NCBI RefSeq assembly: GCF_001905005.1
Contig: NZ_LWKZ01000023.1
Coordinates: forward strand, 496,001 to 560,000
Reading direction: 5' to 3'
Source: Streptomyces sp. CB02923
GTDB lineage: Bacteria; Actinomycetota; Actinomycetes; Streptomycetales; Streptomycetaceae
Length of the DNA: 64,000 bases
Shown here piece after piece: positions 1-10,500 of the stretch (positions are counted from its first letter, which is position 1; each line of letters starts with the position of its first letter). The position numbers and the translations under genes are program-made. The notes under the pieces were generated by a model that saw only the letters and a list, made by a program, of their open reading frames with translations, was not told the DNA's origin and ran no database searches.

Positions 1-411
1 CTCAAGGCGGCAGCCGCCCGGGGCGAGCTGCTGATGGTCTGCGCTTCCGGCAACCGCTCCGCCACCGCCTGCGCGCAGCTCGCCGCCGCCGGCATTCCCG
101 CCGCCACCCTCACCGGCGGCACCGCAGCCTGGACCGCGCAGGGCCACCCCGTCGAACGCGAGGAGAACGTCAAGGCGGTCTGGCCCATGGAACGCCAGGT
201 CCGCCTCGCCGCCGGCTCCCTCGTCGTGGCCGGACTCGCGCTCGGCACCCGCTACCGTCGTGCCCGCTGGCTGTCCGCCGCGATCGGCGGCGGACTGGTC
301 TTCTCCGCCGCCACCAACACCTGCGGCCTGGCCGCCCTGCTCGCCAGGCTTCCCCACAACCAGCCCCGCGCCACCGACCTCGACGCCACGCTCGCAGCGC
401 TCGGCGGGTGA
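1..411 (+). CDS. Rhodanese-like domain plus DUF2892 membrane segment (5' partial)
   Basis: The reading frame is open from the first base, so the start lies upstream of the window. The visible part begins inside a rhodanese domain. The active-site loop CASGNRS supplies the catalytic cysteine that carries persulfide sulfur, followed by the LTGG-AAW stretch typical of single-domain rhodaneses. The second half has hydrophobic stretches (AAGSLVVAGLALG and SAAIGGGLVFSAATN) that match the DUF2892 tail of YgaP-like inner-membrane sulfurtransferases. The likely role is sulfur transfer at the membrane. A hairpin terminator follows. Nothing links it to the later clusters. Confidence 0.85.
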   Translation, partial: LKAAAARGELLMVCASGNRSATACAQLAAAGIPAATLTGGTAAWTAQGHPVEREENVKAVWPMERQVRLAAGSLVVAGLALGTRYRRARWLSAAIGGGLVFSAATNTCGLAALLARLPHNQPRATDLDATLAALGG

Positions 412-459
412 CCGGCAGAGCCCGGCGCATTCCCCCGGGCCCATTCCCCGCGGAAAACA

Positions 460-500
460 ACCGGTTGGACGCGCAATTCCCCGGTGCTCGTCCAACCGGT
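460..500. terminator. Hairpin downstream of the rhodanese gene
   Basis: A perfect 12-bp stem (accggttggacg at 460-471 pairing with cgtccaaccggt at 489-500) encloses a 17-nt loop. There is no T-tract, which is common for Streptomyces terminators. It lies 49 bp after the rhodanese stop. Confidence 0.6.
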
Positions 501-1069
501 CGTGGTTGACCCCGTACGTACGAGATCGCAGAGTGAGGGCTGTCGAACCTCGAATCGCGGAACTCCGAACGGTCATTGACCGACCTGGAATGCACGGGAC
601 GCGCGGAATTCGCCGCACGCTCGAAAGCGCGGTGCCGCCGGTCGTCGTGGTGCCGGGTCGGGTCGTATGTCCGCAGGTCCGCGTGCGTACGGCCGAGTCC
701 GCGTGCTCCGCCGAAGGGGGAATCATGAACGGCCTGACGTACTCCATCCTGTCCCTCTCCGCACGCCGGAAAGGGATATGGCCGACGGCCGCCTTCTTAC
801 GGAAACCGCACCGCACATACCCTCGGCCGCTGACGGATTCCTTACCGGGGACGTTTTCGCCGTGCCGGGTTCACCACCACCGGTCCGGTGCCGAACGGAT
901 ACCCGACCGCCGCGGACACGGCTGCCGGTCCCGGTGCCGGTCCCGGTGCCGGTTCACCACCGGGACCGCACGATGACCGGCCCGCGCATCGGCTCGCGTA
1001 CCGGCCCGCGCATCGGCTCGCGTACCGGCCCGCGTACCGGCGGTGCTGCTCGCGGCGCTGGCGGGAGCC
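501..1069 (+). other. Gene-poor stretch before the NRPS remnant
   Basis: No convincing gene is visible. A start codon at 725 has a good ribosome-binding site (aagggggaatc), but its frame soon becomes Arg/Pro/His-rich without family character. It may be the decayed 5' part of whatever gene once preceded the NRPS fragment. From about 925 the DNA is simple repeats of ggtcccggtgcc and then 24-bp repeats. Confidence 0.4.
977..1036. repeat. 24-bp tandem repeat, 2.5 copies
   Basis: The 24-bp unit beginning ccggcccgcgcatcggctcg repeats exactly at 977-1000 and 1001-1024, followed by a partial third copy to 1036. In the remnant frame it encodes a repeated RPAHRLAY. It lies directly upstream of the NRPS remnant and looks like slippage within decaying DNA. 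Confidence 0.8.
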
Positions 1070-1560
1070 GTCGTATGCGGATGGCCGCCTGCTCAAAGCC
1101 GTCAAGGAACAGACCCGGGCCGTACCGGGGGACGGACTCCACGACGCCCCGGAGGGCGCGGGCCTCCCGGTTCCCCGCATCAGCTTCAACTGCATGGGCC
1201 GCTTGCCCGCCGCCCGCGACCGGACGGGCCCGCCCGAAGCCTGGGAACTGACCGGCGAACCGGCCATCGGCTCCTCGTCCGATCCGGACATGCCCGCTCC
1301 GCACGTACTGGAAGCAAGCGCGCTCATCCGGGACACCACGGACGGTGCGGCGTTGCCCCTCACGCTGACCTGGCCGGACCAGATGCTGGACGAGACAGTG
1401 GCGGCCCACCTCGGCCGCCTCTGGCTGGACATGCTGGACGGCCTGGCCGCCCATACGGACACCCCGGAAGCCGGCGGACACACCCCCTCCGACTTCCCGC
1501 TCCTCGACCTGGACCAGGACGAGATTGAACAATTCAAGGCAATAGCGGACCAGTTGACAG
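1070..1560 (+). pseudogene. Remnant of an NRPS condensation/epimerisation domain C-terminus
   Basis: The frame reads LLKAVKEQTRAVPGDGL, then PRISFNCMGRL, then LTLTWPDQMLDE and GHTPSDFPLLDLDQDEIEQF. These are the successive landmarks of the last third of an NRPS epimerisation or condensation domain, including the usual linker after it (HTPSDFPL). There is no upstream catalytic HHxxxDG motif and no adjacent adenylation or carrier domain. The frame runs on past the natural end into the next gene. I read it as a dead fragment of a lost synthetase. A trans-acting stub is possible but unlikely. Confidence 0.7.
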
Positions 1561-1723
1561 AGGAGACGGCGCGGTGGGCGGGGGCACGCGGGGTTACGCA
1601 TCGACAAGGCGCCCACCTGCGACGACGGAAGATCCACCGGCCTGGCGGGACCGTCCGGGGCACCGCTTACACTCACCATGGCGCCGGACTGACACGGCGC
1701 AAGTGCAACCGTAAGGAGCAAGG

Positions 1724-2536
1724 GTGTTGGAGCAGGGCTACCCCGTGGACCGGATCGATACCGGTACGGCTCACTCGGCGCGCGTGTACGACTACATCCT
1801 CGGCGGCAAGGACCACTACGCGGTGGACCGCGAGGCCGGAGACGCGATGTGCAAGGAATGGCGCGCGTTGCCCGTACACATGCGGGCCAACCGGAAGTTC
1901 ATGCACCGCGCGGCCCGCTACCTGGCCCGCGAGGAAGGCATCGGGCAGTTCCTCGACATCGGCACCGGCCTGCCGACCTCACCGAATCTGCACGAGGTGG
2001 TCCAGCAGGTCCGGCCCGACGCCCGCGCGGTGTACGTCGACAACGACCCGATCGTGCTGACCCACGCGCGGGCGCTGCTCACCGGCTCCGCCGAGGGCCG
2101 GACCGCGTACGTCGACGCCGACATGCGCGACCCCGAGGCCATCATCGGCTCCGCCCAGTTCCAGGAGTTGCTGGACCTGCGGCAGCCCGTCGGCCTGATG
2201 ATCATCGGAATCCTCCACTTCATCCTCCCGCCCGACGACCACAGCCTGGTGCACCGCCTCCTCGAACCGCTGCCCGCGGGCAGCTTCCTCGCCATGACCA
2301 TCGGCACCGCCGACTTCGCGCCGCGCGAGGTCAACCGGGTCGCCGAGGAGTACGCGAGCCGGGGGATGCCGATGAAGCTGCGCACCAAGGCCGAGGCCAT
2401 GGAGCTCTTCGACGGGCTCGACCTGGTCGAACCCGGCCTGACACAGGTCCATCACTGGCGCCCCGACGCCGACCAGGAGCAGGTCGACGACCGGGACATC
2501 GCGATGTACGGGGCGGTCGCCCGCAAGACCGCCTGA
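1724..2536 (+). CDS. SAM-dependent methyltransferase, DUF574 (SAV2177-like) family
   Basis: This 270-aa protein has the typical DUF574 opening (DTGTAHSARVYDYILGGKD) and a glycine-rich SAM-binding loop FLDIGTGLPTSPN at about residues 79-91, followed by YVDNDPIVL, where an acidic residue would contact the ribose. Length matches this actinobacterial family, whose substrates are mostly unknown. The start is a GTG with an AAGGAG ribosome-binding site at 1713-1718. It is monocistronic and followed by a strong hairpin. Nothing here shows the substrate or any link to the antibiotic clusters. Confidence 0.88.
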   Translation: MLEQGYPVDRIDTGTAHSARVYDYILGGKDHYAVDREAGDAMCKEWRALPVHMRANRKFMHRAARYLAREEGIGQFLDIGTGLPTSPNLHEVVQQVRPDARAVYVDNDPIVLTHARALLTGSAEGRTAYVDADMRDPEAIIGSAQFQELLDLRQPVGLMIIGILHFILPPDDHSLVHRLLEPLPAGSFLAMTIGTADFAPREVNRVAEEYASRGMPMKLRTKAEAMELFDGLDLVEPGLTQVHHWRPDADQEQVDDRDIAMYGAVARKTA

Positions 2537-2590
2537 GGCGTGCCGGGCACTCCGCGCGCCGGGAACTTCCGGCGCCGGTCCGGCCGTCAC

Positions 2591-2629
2591 GTTCGCCGGC
2601 TCCGAAGAGAAGGTAGCGAGCCGGCGAAC
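2591..2629. terminator. Hairpin terminator after the methyltransferase gene
   Basis: A perfect 12-bp stem, gttcgccggctc at 2591-2602 with gagccggcgaac at 2618-2629, and a 15-nt loop. It lies 55 bp after the methyltransferase stop. Confidence 0.7.
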
Positions 2630-2770
2630 CCGGTGCCGTGCCGCCCGGAAGGCGGTGCGCGTCATGCCGACCAGAAACCCCGCACGTCCTTGACGTCCTG
2701 ACATGGTCCCCGGCCCCGCTGCCATGTGCACCAAGTGCACCCAGTGCCACGAGCGGAAAAGGGGAACCAC

Positions 2771-3364
2771 ATGCTGCTGACGGTGACCGGAGGGTCCGGC
2801 GCGGGCAAGACGACGCTGGCGAGCGCGCTGACCGCCACCGCGCCGCACGCCACGAGCCGGATACTGCACGGCGACGACTACTACTTCGACACACCGGAAC
2901 GCGGCGTCTGGGTGCTCGACGACGCCGGCGTACCGCACCTGGACTACGGCGCTCCCCAGTCGGCCGACATCGAGCGTCTCACCCACGACGCCGACGACGC
3001 GCTGACCACGGCCTCCGTCGTCATCGTCGAAGGGCTCTTCGCCCGCCACGTCAGGCCGGCGGCACGGTGCCCGCGCCTCGACGTCTTCCTCGACCTGCCG
3101 GCCGACCTCCGGCTGGTGCGCAAGATCCAGCGCAAGTGCCTGCGCCACGGCTTCCCTCTGGACGTCCTCCTGCGCAACTACCTCCACCACCGGCGCGACG
3201 CGCACGAACGGCACGTCGAGCCGGCGCGCGACAGCAGTGACCTGGTCCTGAACGGGGTCCTGCCCGCCGAAACCCTGGCGCGACAGGTCTGGACGACGGC
3301 CGGTGAAAAACTCCGGCAGCGGCAGGCCGGAAGGGCGGGCAGGCCGTCGTGCACCTCCCCGTGA
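2771..3364 (+). CDS. Uridine-kinase-like P-loop phosphotransferase
   Basis: The 197-aa protein starts with MLLTVTGGSGAGKTTLASAL, so the Walker A loop GGSGAGKT is at residues 7-14. HGDDYYF follows, the Asp-rich motif of uridine kinase and phosphoribulokinase-like enzymes, then the Walker B-like VVIVEGLFA. IQRKCLRHGF matches the lid region. It probably phosphorylates a small nucleoside-type substrate with ATP. I chose the ATG at 2771 because it has an AAAAGGGGA ribosome-binding site and puts the P-loop at the usual distance from the N-terminus. An upstream in-frame ATG at 2726 is less likely. Confidence 0.8.
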   Translation: MLLTVTGGSGAGKTTLASALTATAPHATSRILHGDDYYFDTPERGVWVLDDAGVPHLDYGAPQSADIERLTHDADDALTTASVVIVEGLFARHVRPAARCPRLDVFLDLPADLRLVRKIQRKCLRHGFPLDVLLRNYLHHRRDAHERHVEPARDSSDLVLNGVLPAETLARQVWTTAGEKLRQRQAGRAGRPSCTSP

Positions 3365-3630
3365 CGGCCGCAGCCTCCCGGCGGATCGGGCACCGGTTCT
3401 GCACCGACTGCGGAAAGTTGACGAAAAGTTCTCACTTTGCTGGTTGTTGACTATTTCTTGGTCATTCATTGCCGGTAGCGTCCAGTCCTGGTCGGGCTCC
3501 GATCAAGGCCGCCCCCCCGCCCGGGGGTTCGCGCCGCAGGTGCGAGAAGGCGGCCGGAGCCCGGTCGGCACGTCGTCTGCTCGTCTGCTCGTCGGTTCAC
3601 AGTGAACCGCTGGATGTCACCGGAGGATGT

Positions 3631-4383
3631 ATGACCTCTCGTATCGCCGCCGCCATAGCCACGTGCACGCTGAGCCTCGGGGCTCTCGCCGCGGGTGCGG
3701 GCACCGCCGCCGCGGCTCCGTCGGCCCCCGCGCCGTCGGCCCGCCCGGCGGTCGACGCGCGTGCCGCGGCCGTGGACCGGTGCAGCTATCAGGTGGTCCG
3801 CTCGGACGACTCCCGTTACGCCTACTCCGTGAGCCGGGCAGGCGACGGCAGTGCGCGCGAGCTGCCGGTCCAGAAGGAGGACTTCGTGAGGATCGCCAGC
3901 GAGTGGCGCAAGGTCGTCCAGGTCGACGCGTGCGCGGGCGGGCAGGGGCAGGCCCCCGCCGCACTCCGCGTCACGGGAAAGTTGCAGAACCCGGAGCACT
4001 ACGAACCGTCCGTACCGCGCACCATCCGCAGCGAGGACCTCAAGCCCGCCGCCTCCTCGGTGATCCCGAAGGCTCCGCGGCTGACGTCCGTCGACCGCCT
4101 CGACGCGGCCACCGTCCGCGTCAACTGGGAGCCCGCCCGCGGCAACCCGGATCAGGTCGTCCTGCTGGAGCGCAAGCCCTTCTACAGCAGCGAGATCGGC
4201 CTGTGGCACCCCTACACGTTCCAGTGGGACGCCCCGGCCGACACCACCTCGATGGACCGGAAACTGCAGCGCGCCGCCGGGATTCCCCCCGAGGTCCGCC
4301 CGCACTCCTACTGGATGCGCGTGATCAAGTCCGGCTTCGTCAGCGACCTGCGATCCGAGAAGCCGACCACGATCGAGCCGTAA
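3631..4383 (+). CDS. Secreted protein of unknown function
   Basis: The 250-aa product begins with a clear Sec signal peptide: charged MTSR, hydrophobic IAAAIATCTLSLGALAAGA, and an AAAAPSAPAPSA cleavage region. The mature part has two cysteines (DRCSYQ and VDACAGG) that could form a disulfide. The C-terminal half, from PRLTSVDRLDAATVRVNWEP, reads like a fibronectin type III-type beta sandwich. I recognise no enzyme motif. The start has a CGGAGGA ribosome-binding site. The preceding intergenic region contains an unusually AT-rich island at about 3415-3475 that probably holds its promoter. Confidence 0.75.
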   Translation: MTSRIAAAIATCTLSLGALAAGAGTAAAAPSAPAPSARPAVDARAAAVDRCSYQVVRSDDSRYAYSVSRAGDGSARELPVQKEDFVRIASEWRKVVQVDACAGGQGQAPAALRVTGKLQNPEHYEPSVPRTIRSEDLKPAASSVIPKAPRLTSVDRLDAATVRVNWEPARGNPDQVVLLERKPFYSSEIGLWHPYTFQWDAPADTTSMDRKLQRAAGIPPEVRPHSYWMRVIKSGFVSDLRSEKPTTIEP

Positions 4384-4400
4384 CGGAACAGCACGGCAAA

Positions 4401-4454
4401 CCTGCGGGGCGAAGGGCGCCTGCGGGGCGAAGGGCGCCTGCGCGGCGAAGAGCC
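4401..4454. repeat. 18-bp tandem triplicate
   Basis: cctgcggggcgaagggcg occurs at 4401-4418 and exactly again at 4419-4436. A third copy with three changes lies at 4437-4454. It sits between two convergent genes, and the second copy also forms the left arm of a hairpin. Confidence 0.85.
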
Positions 4455-4470
4455 AGGGCAAGCGCCCTTC
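4429..4470. terminator. Probable bidirectional terminator between convergent genes
   Basis: A 9-bp stem, gaagggcgc (4429-4437) with gcgcccttc (4462-4470), separates the stop of the secreted-protein gene (4383) from the convergent stop of the large ATPase (4555). Confidence 0.5.
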
Positions 4471-4554
4471 TCGTACGCTCAAGCACAGGAGGCCGGCGCC
4501 GGGGCGGCTTCCCGCCCCAGTTCGTCGGCCCCACCGACCTCCCGTGCCCTGGGC

Positions 4555-7500
4555 TCAGGTTGCGTGAACCCGGTCCCAACATGCGCGCAGCACGCCCTCG
4601 AGCCGGTGTCGGCCGGCCGCATCCGATTCGAAGACCTGAAGTGCCCGTAGCGCGCCGAGCGCCTCTGCGGCGTCGATCCGGTCACCGTCCGTGGCTGCCT
4701 CCACCGCGGCCAGGAGATCACCGGCACTCATGCCTTCCTCCGTCATAAATTCAGCGACCGCGCGGTAGGCGATCCACTGCGGCGTCCGCGGAACAAGGCC
4801 GGCTTCCAGCAGGAACTCCTTCGCACCTTTGGCGTCCTCCAAGTTGGTGACCACTTGGCGCAGCGCTTCATTCTCGGGAAGCCGGGCGAACAGCCCGGCG
4901 GAGAGCCGGTCAATGAGGAGCGGCCAGCCTCCGGTGGATTCCCGGAGCTGCTCCATCTGCGTGTCGGAGGTGAAGGCTTCTTTGTCCTGGGCCCAGGCGC
5001 GTAGTCCGTCCGGGCTGAATCGCCGCAGTGTGAGCACCTCGATCCCGTCGTCCTCGAGCCCGCCACCAGTGGCCCGCGACCACAGCGCCTGCTGGCTGGG
5101 GCCCAAGACGATCACAGCCGAGCGGGTGACACCGGACCGGTCGGGGAGGTGGCGTACCGCGCTGTCCAGGGTTTCCAGGCATGCGTCGTCACGTGGGCTC
5201 TTCTCCGTGAGATCGGACACCACGATCCGTTTCCGGCCGGGGGCGCCTTCCACGAGGTGGCGATCGAAGTCCGAGCGTTTGGTCACTTGCGGCGTCTCCC
5301 AGCCGGTTGTCCCGGCGACGTCCCTCAGCGCTGAGGCGACCCGGTCGACGCCGGTGGCGGGAGTTCCGATGATCAGTCGTGCCTGGTTGCCATGTCCAGG
5401 CAGCACGTCCGCGATCTGATCCGCAGTCAGCGGGGAGTGGGAGTAGCCGTTGCGCGACCGGTGGCGCGCCTCGAACCTGCTGAAGTGTTCGGGTACCTTG
5501 CGGTTGGTTGCCTGTGCAAGTTCGGCTTCCACCGTTCCCAGGTTTCCGATCATGCTGAGCGCGTTGGCGCTGCGCAGATGCCAGCCCCGGTGGTCCGGGT
5601 CGGGCGCGAGCACTCCGAGGCCCTGCATCTCCGACAAGTAGGCACGGAACCGGTCCGTGTCCAGGTTCTCGAATCCCTCGTGCCACCAGTACGTGCACTC
5701 TTCCCGCAACTGCACCTGGCTGAGCCGGGCGTCCAGGCCGTAGTGGTGTGCATGGTGCGCGACCACGTTTGCGATCACGTTGTAACGAGGGTCGAGCCGC
5801 AGTGTGTCATGAAATGCCTCAGTGATGCTGAACCGCAGATCCTTGTCCGACTGAACCGTTTCCACATCGGCGCGGGTGATGATGTACGGCGGACAGGACG
5901 CCGTACCGGTCCGTCTGCCGTGCATGGTCTGCACCAGGCGGTGTCCGAACATTTGAAGCAGGAACGGCTGGTACGAGCAGTGGCCGAGTATGCGGTGCAC
6001 CAGCGCGGGTTCCTCGAAGCGGCACCCCAGTGCCTCAAGCGGCTTGGTGAGCAGGTCGACCGCGTCCTGCGGGGGCAGCGGGCCGATCACTGTGGGGTTC
6101 TGGGAGAGGTGCCCGAACGGGCTGTTCTCGGCGATCTTCGCATAGCGTTGTACGGAGTGGAGCCCCGCGAATACCACCTTCACCCGGTCATCCGTGTCGG
6201 CACCGAGATCGCGCAGCAGCCTGGTCTCGGTGAACTGCGGTGAGTCGGACTCGAAGAAGCCGTCCGCCTCGTCGAGCATGATCAGCAGCCGCCGCTTCCG
6301 GTCCTCGCGCAGCCATGCCTGAATGCCTGTCAGAACATGCTCGCGGGTGAGAGCCGAGCCCGATTTGACCCTGCGGGACGAAGTGAACTCCTCACGTTCC
6401 AGCAGGCGACGTCCGATCCGGTCCCAGACGACGGACGAGGAAGCGTTGGTGCCGGTGAACGTCGAGTCCAGGGAGATGAGCAGGCTGAGTCGTGCTCCGT
6501 ACAGCTGGGCCTCGTACTTGCGGCCGGCGGCTTTCAGCAGGGCCGACTTGCCGAGACCACGTCCACCGAAGACCACCTGCTCGCCCGTGGTGCTCAGCAC
6601 CTCGTCGAGTTCCGTGTCACGGCCGTAGAACATCTCCTCAGCCACCGGAGCGCGTTTGCCCATCACGTACGGATTGACCGCGGAGAAGGGGAGCAGCACC
6701 CGCATGGCAGAGTCCAGGCGCTGGTTTCCGCAGGCGGCCAGGTGAGCCAGGGCCGCGTCGTCGAGAATCACGAGGGCACGCCGTCCGCCCGCGCACTGGG
6801 CTGCGAACACCTCGCGGTCACGCACCGGCAACGTGCCGAAGTATGCGACGAGCAGATTGTCGTCGTTCGGGTCCTGTTGGATCCAGGACATCAATCGTTC
6901 GGACGATGGTCTGTCCCACACCAACATCACGCGGAGGCTGCCGCGCAGCCCCGACCCGAACGCCGGCATCAGGGCCGACCCGGTGTACTCGATCGCGGGT
7001 ACGTCGATGAAGCGGTAACTGACGGAACGCGGCGCGTCGATCCGTTGGGGCAGTTTCTTGCTGCTGTAGCCGATGAGGCGGAGGGCAGGCATCAACAGTT
7101 CGCTCTCACGAACGCCGTGGGTGCGTTCCCTGCCCTTGCGGGACGCGAGGTTCGCCCAGCCTGCGAGCGCCTGTGCGGTCTGCTCCGCGATCTCGGGAGA
7201 GAGTGAGGAATAGTCGAGGGCTTCCAGTTTCAGATAGCGCTTCCGCTGACGGGCGGCGTCGATCAGCGCGTCGCAGACTCCCTTGTCGGCCATGACCTGC
7301 GGCACATCCGGGAAAAAGGCGGCGAGGCTGCGGTCGGACGACTGAATGTCCGGGATGCTCTCACCATTCACCAAATGGGATATCAGCTCATCTGCGGTGA
7401 GCAGGTCACCTGCATCGATCAGCTGCTCGACCCGGTTCTGATCCTCCGGGGCCAGCCCGTCGATGCTACCCAGCCGGGTACGCAACTTGGCCGCGTGGCC

Positions 7501-10500
7501 CGCCCGGGCCCGGTTCAGTTCTTCGGAGAGCGTCACCAGGCTCCGGCGCACCTGGGCGAGATCACCGTCAGGGTGAGGCGCGGCGTCCCGCAGGCGTCGC
7601 TCGAAGAGGCGCTCTTGCTCCTCGTTGAGCGCACCGTCGACGCGGGCGTGGCGCAGCGTCTCCTCCAGCCGCTCCCGCGTCTCGCGCAGCTCCCGCGCGA
7701 TCCGCCGCCCGGTTTCCTCGACGTGCGCGCACAGTTCCTCCGAAGGCACGCTCTGCGCGGGCAGCAGCGGCAGCTGCCGGTTCGCCCACAGGTCGAGGAT
7801 GATGTGAGCCGTGGCGAACGTCTCACCGGACACCTGAGCTCGTACCCCCTCCTCCCAGGAAAGACCGCCCGCCTTCACCAGCTCGCGGACGGAGACCTCG
7901 GCAGCCAGCTGAATGGTGCCCCCTTCACCGATCACCGTGCCGGGTATCTTCAGGAGTTCCGACCGCAGGGCCAGTTCGGTGGACAACTCGGTCTCGTCGA
8001 GCTGTGCTTCCCCCGCCAACAGGGCGAAGGTCGCGGAAATCGAAGCGACCGTGGCCTTCAACGCGGCAGCGGTGAGTACGTCGGCCGCCACTGCTTGTTC
8101 CCGCACATCACGCACGACGTCCTCACGGAGCCGGAGCACTACGGTGCGCATCTCCTGCACCTGGTCGGCACTCCAGTCCGTGTCCCGTGCGGTGAGCTGC
8201 TGCATCTGCCGGCTCCACCGGTCGATGAGAGTGAGGCCTTTCGCGGTATGGCGTAACAGATCTTGACGGGCCGACCCCTCGAGTCGCGTCCGGGCTCCGG
8301 GTGCCATGAACTCCCGGTCCGTCTTGTCCAGTACGGACTGCAGGACCGAGGGGTCGCGCAGCTCTCGAACTCTTCGCGTGAGCGCGTCGAGGCCGTGCCT
8401 GTTGTTGTCCGCAGCCTGTCGCAGCAGCGAACCGATCAGCCCGTTCTTGGGGTTCCACCAGTTGTGGGCGATCTTCTGGCCGCGCGGGAAGCGGATGGTG
8501 GGCACCTGCTCGAGGCTCCGCCGGCACTCGTCGCGGGCATCTTCCAGGGCTCTTTCCAGTTCCGCCCGGTCACGGGCCAGAGCCAGCGGCGGGGAATGCA
8601 GGAGGAACGACTTCAGGGCACGTTGGGCCACCTCATCCGCCACACGGGCCAGGCTCGGAGGGACGCCATTCGCTACCCGGCTCAAGGAGGCGCCCACTTC
8701 GGTGTCACCTGTCACCAGGACAGTACGCAGCAGTGCCGCGGTGGTGAGCGCCGCATCGGGGCGGTCACCTGTCAATTCATCGATGGTGTGACCGGCGAGC
8801 AGCCCGCGCATTTCGGTGAGGCTCTCACTGCTCGCCGAGTGCACGGCATCGGCGCAGGCGGCGAGCTGCAGCGCGGTGACCCGGTGCGGTGGCTCATCGA
8901 GTCGGACGGCGAGCGCGGCGGCAAGGCCGTACCGCTCGGCCGAGATGAGCTGCGCCAGAGCGGCGCGGGTCTCCGACCGCCCGGCCACGGGTTTTTGAGC
9001 TGCGGACTTGAGCGGCGGGGTGACGTGCGACGGGCGGTCTTCCGGAGCGCTGGGGATCGAGGAAGGCTGTACCGGGGCGGGGCTGGTGGTCCGAGGCTCG
9101 ACGGCCGGCGTCCCGGGGGCCTGGTCGATGGGGGGCGTTTCACGGGACCCGGCAGCACCGCATTCCGGGCCAGTTCGGCTGTTGTCGTGCGGAGCCGGGG
9201 GCATGTGTTGCGTCACGTCCTGCACCGACGCGGACGAATCGGGGGAGGCGTCCCGTGTAGCCGACTCGGCCGGGTGGGGAGTCGGGACCGGCACGGGCGG
9301 AGTGGACGCGGAGCGAGCGGCTGTCGGCGCGGCAGCTTCCCGAACGGCCGCTCCGAGCCGGAGCTCGGCGTAGCGCCCAGCCGGATACGCCGCACAGCGG
9401 CCTTTCACGGCTGTGGGCAGCAGCGTGAGGATGTCCCTGGGGTCCTGGTCCGCCGCGTGTCGTTCCACCATCGTCAGCAGCGCATCGAGGGCCTCGGCGT
9501 CCACCCGGTCCGTGGCGTCCCAGTCGTCGGCCTCCACCAGGGCGGCGGCCCGGTTGCGGGCCGTTTCCAGGTCCTGGGCGAGCGCCGTATCGCCCGGTCC
9601 GCACTCCAGCTGTGCCACCTTGACGAGCCGGCGGCGCAGGGGCCCGGTGGACAGCCGGGTCAGCGCCGTCTCGGTTGCCTGCCGGAAGTGGAGCAGATCG
9701 GTCGCGGTGGGTTTCGCCCCGTGTGCTTCCAGGCCCCGCTCGGCGTCGTCGAACGCCTCGGCCACCTCGCACAGCGCGTTCAGATCGTCGGTGGAAGGCC
9801 GGGCTCGGGCAGTAACGGCCTCCGCGGCACGGCGGGCCGGCCCGGTCGCAGTGTTCAGCGCATCGGTGATGCGCGCCAGCGCAGCCTGCAACTGGTGCGC
9901 GTCAGGTGGGCAAGAGGGCCTGCCTACCTGCGCGTCCGCGGTGTCGTCGGCAGCGGTCGTGTCGTGGTGAGTGACCGCGTCTTCTTCGGGCGCGACGGGC
10001 GTCCGCTGCGCGAGTTCGACTACCCGGTGTGCGGCTTCCCGTACCGCCTGGACCGGGACGTCGGTCTCCGCCAGCCACGGTTGCTCCAGCGCCCACGCCC
10101 AAAGGGAAGCATCCTCGGAGCTGGCCCTGAGGTGTGACCAGACCGTCAACTGCAGCAGGGCGGGAGTCCATCGATGGGTGAGTGGACCAAGGCCGTCGTC
10201 CGACGGGCCCACGGTGTTCTGCTGGCCGGCCCGGGCCAGGTCGTCGACGACGGGCAGGCTCAGATGCAGGGCCGCCTGACGGGCGCGGGGCGCTTCGGGG
10301 TCGCGTTGAATACGGGTCAGGACGTCGTGGCACAGGGCACGGTTGACCTTGGTTCCGTCCATGGGGATGCGGAGCGTGTGCAGCAGATGGCGCCGCCACG
10401 ATACGCGTGTCGAGTTGAGCGCGTATTCGACGTCTGCCTCGCTGAGGCGCAGGAGCGCATCAGCTGTCGGGGACGGGCGCGCGTCCATGGACCGGGTGAG

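Noticed and set aside
725..976. Small gene with a good ribosome-binding site
   Set aside because: The product quickly becomes Arg/Pro/His low complexity and runs into simple repeats, so it is noted only in the gap entry.
977..1036. Possible CRISPR array (regular repeats)
   Set aside because: The repeats are back to back with no unique spacers and no cas genes nearby.
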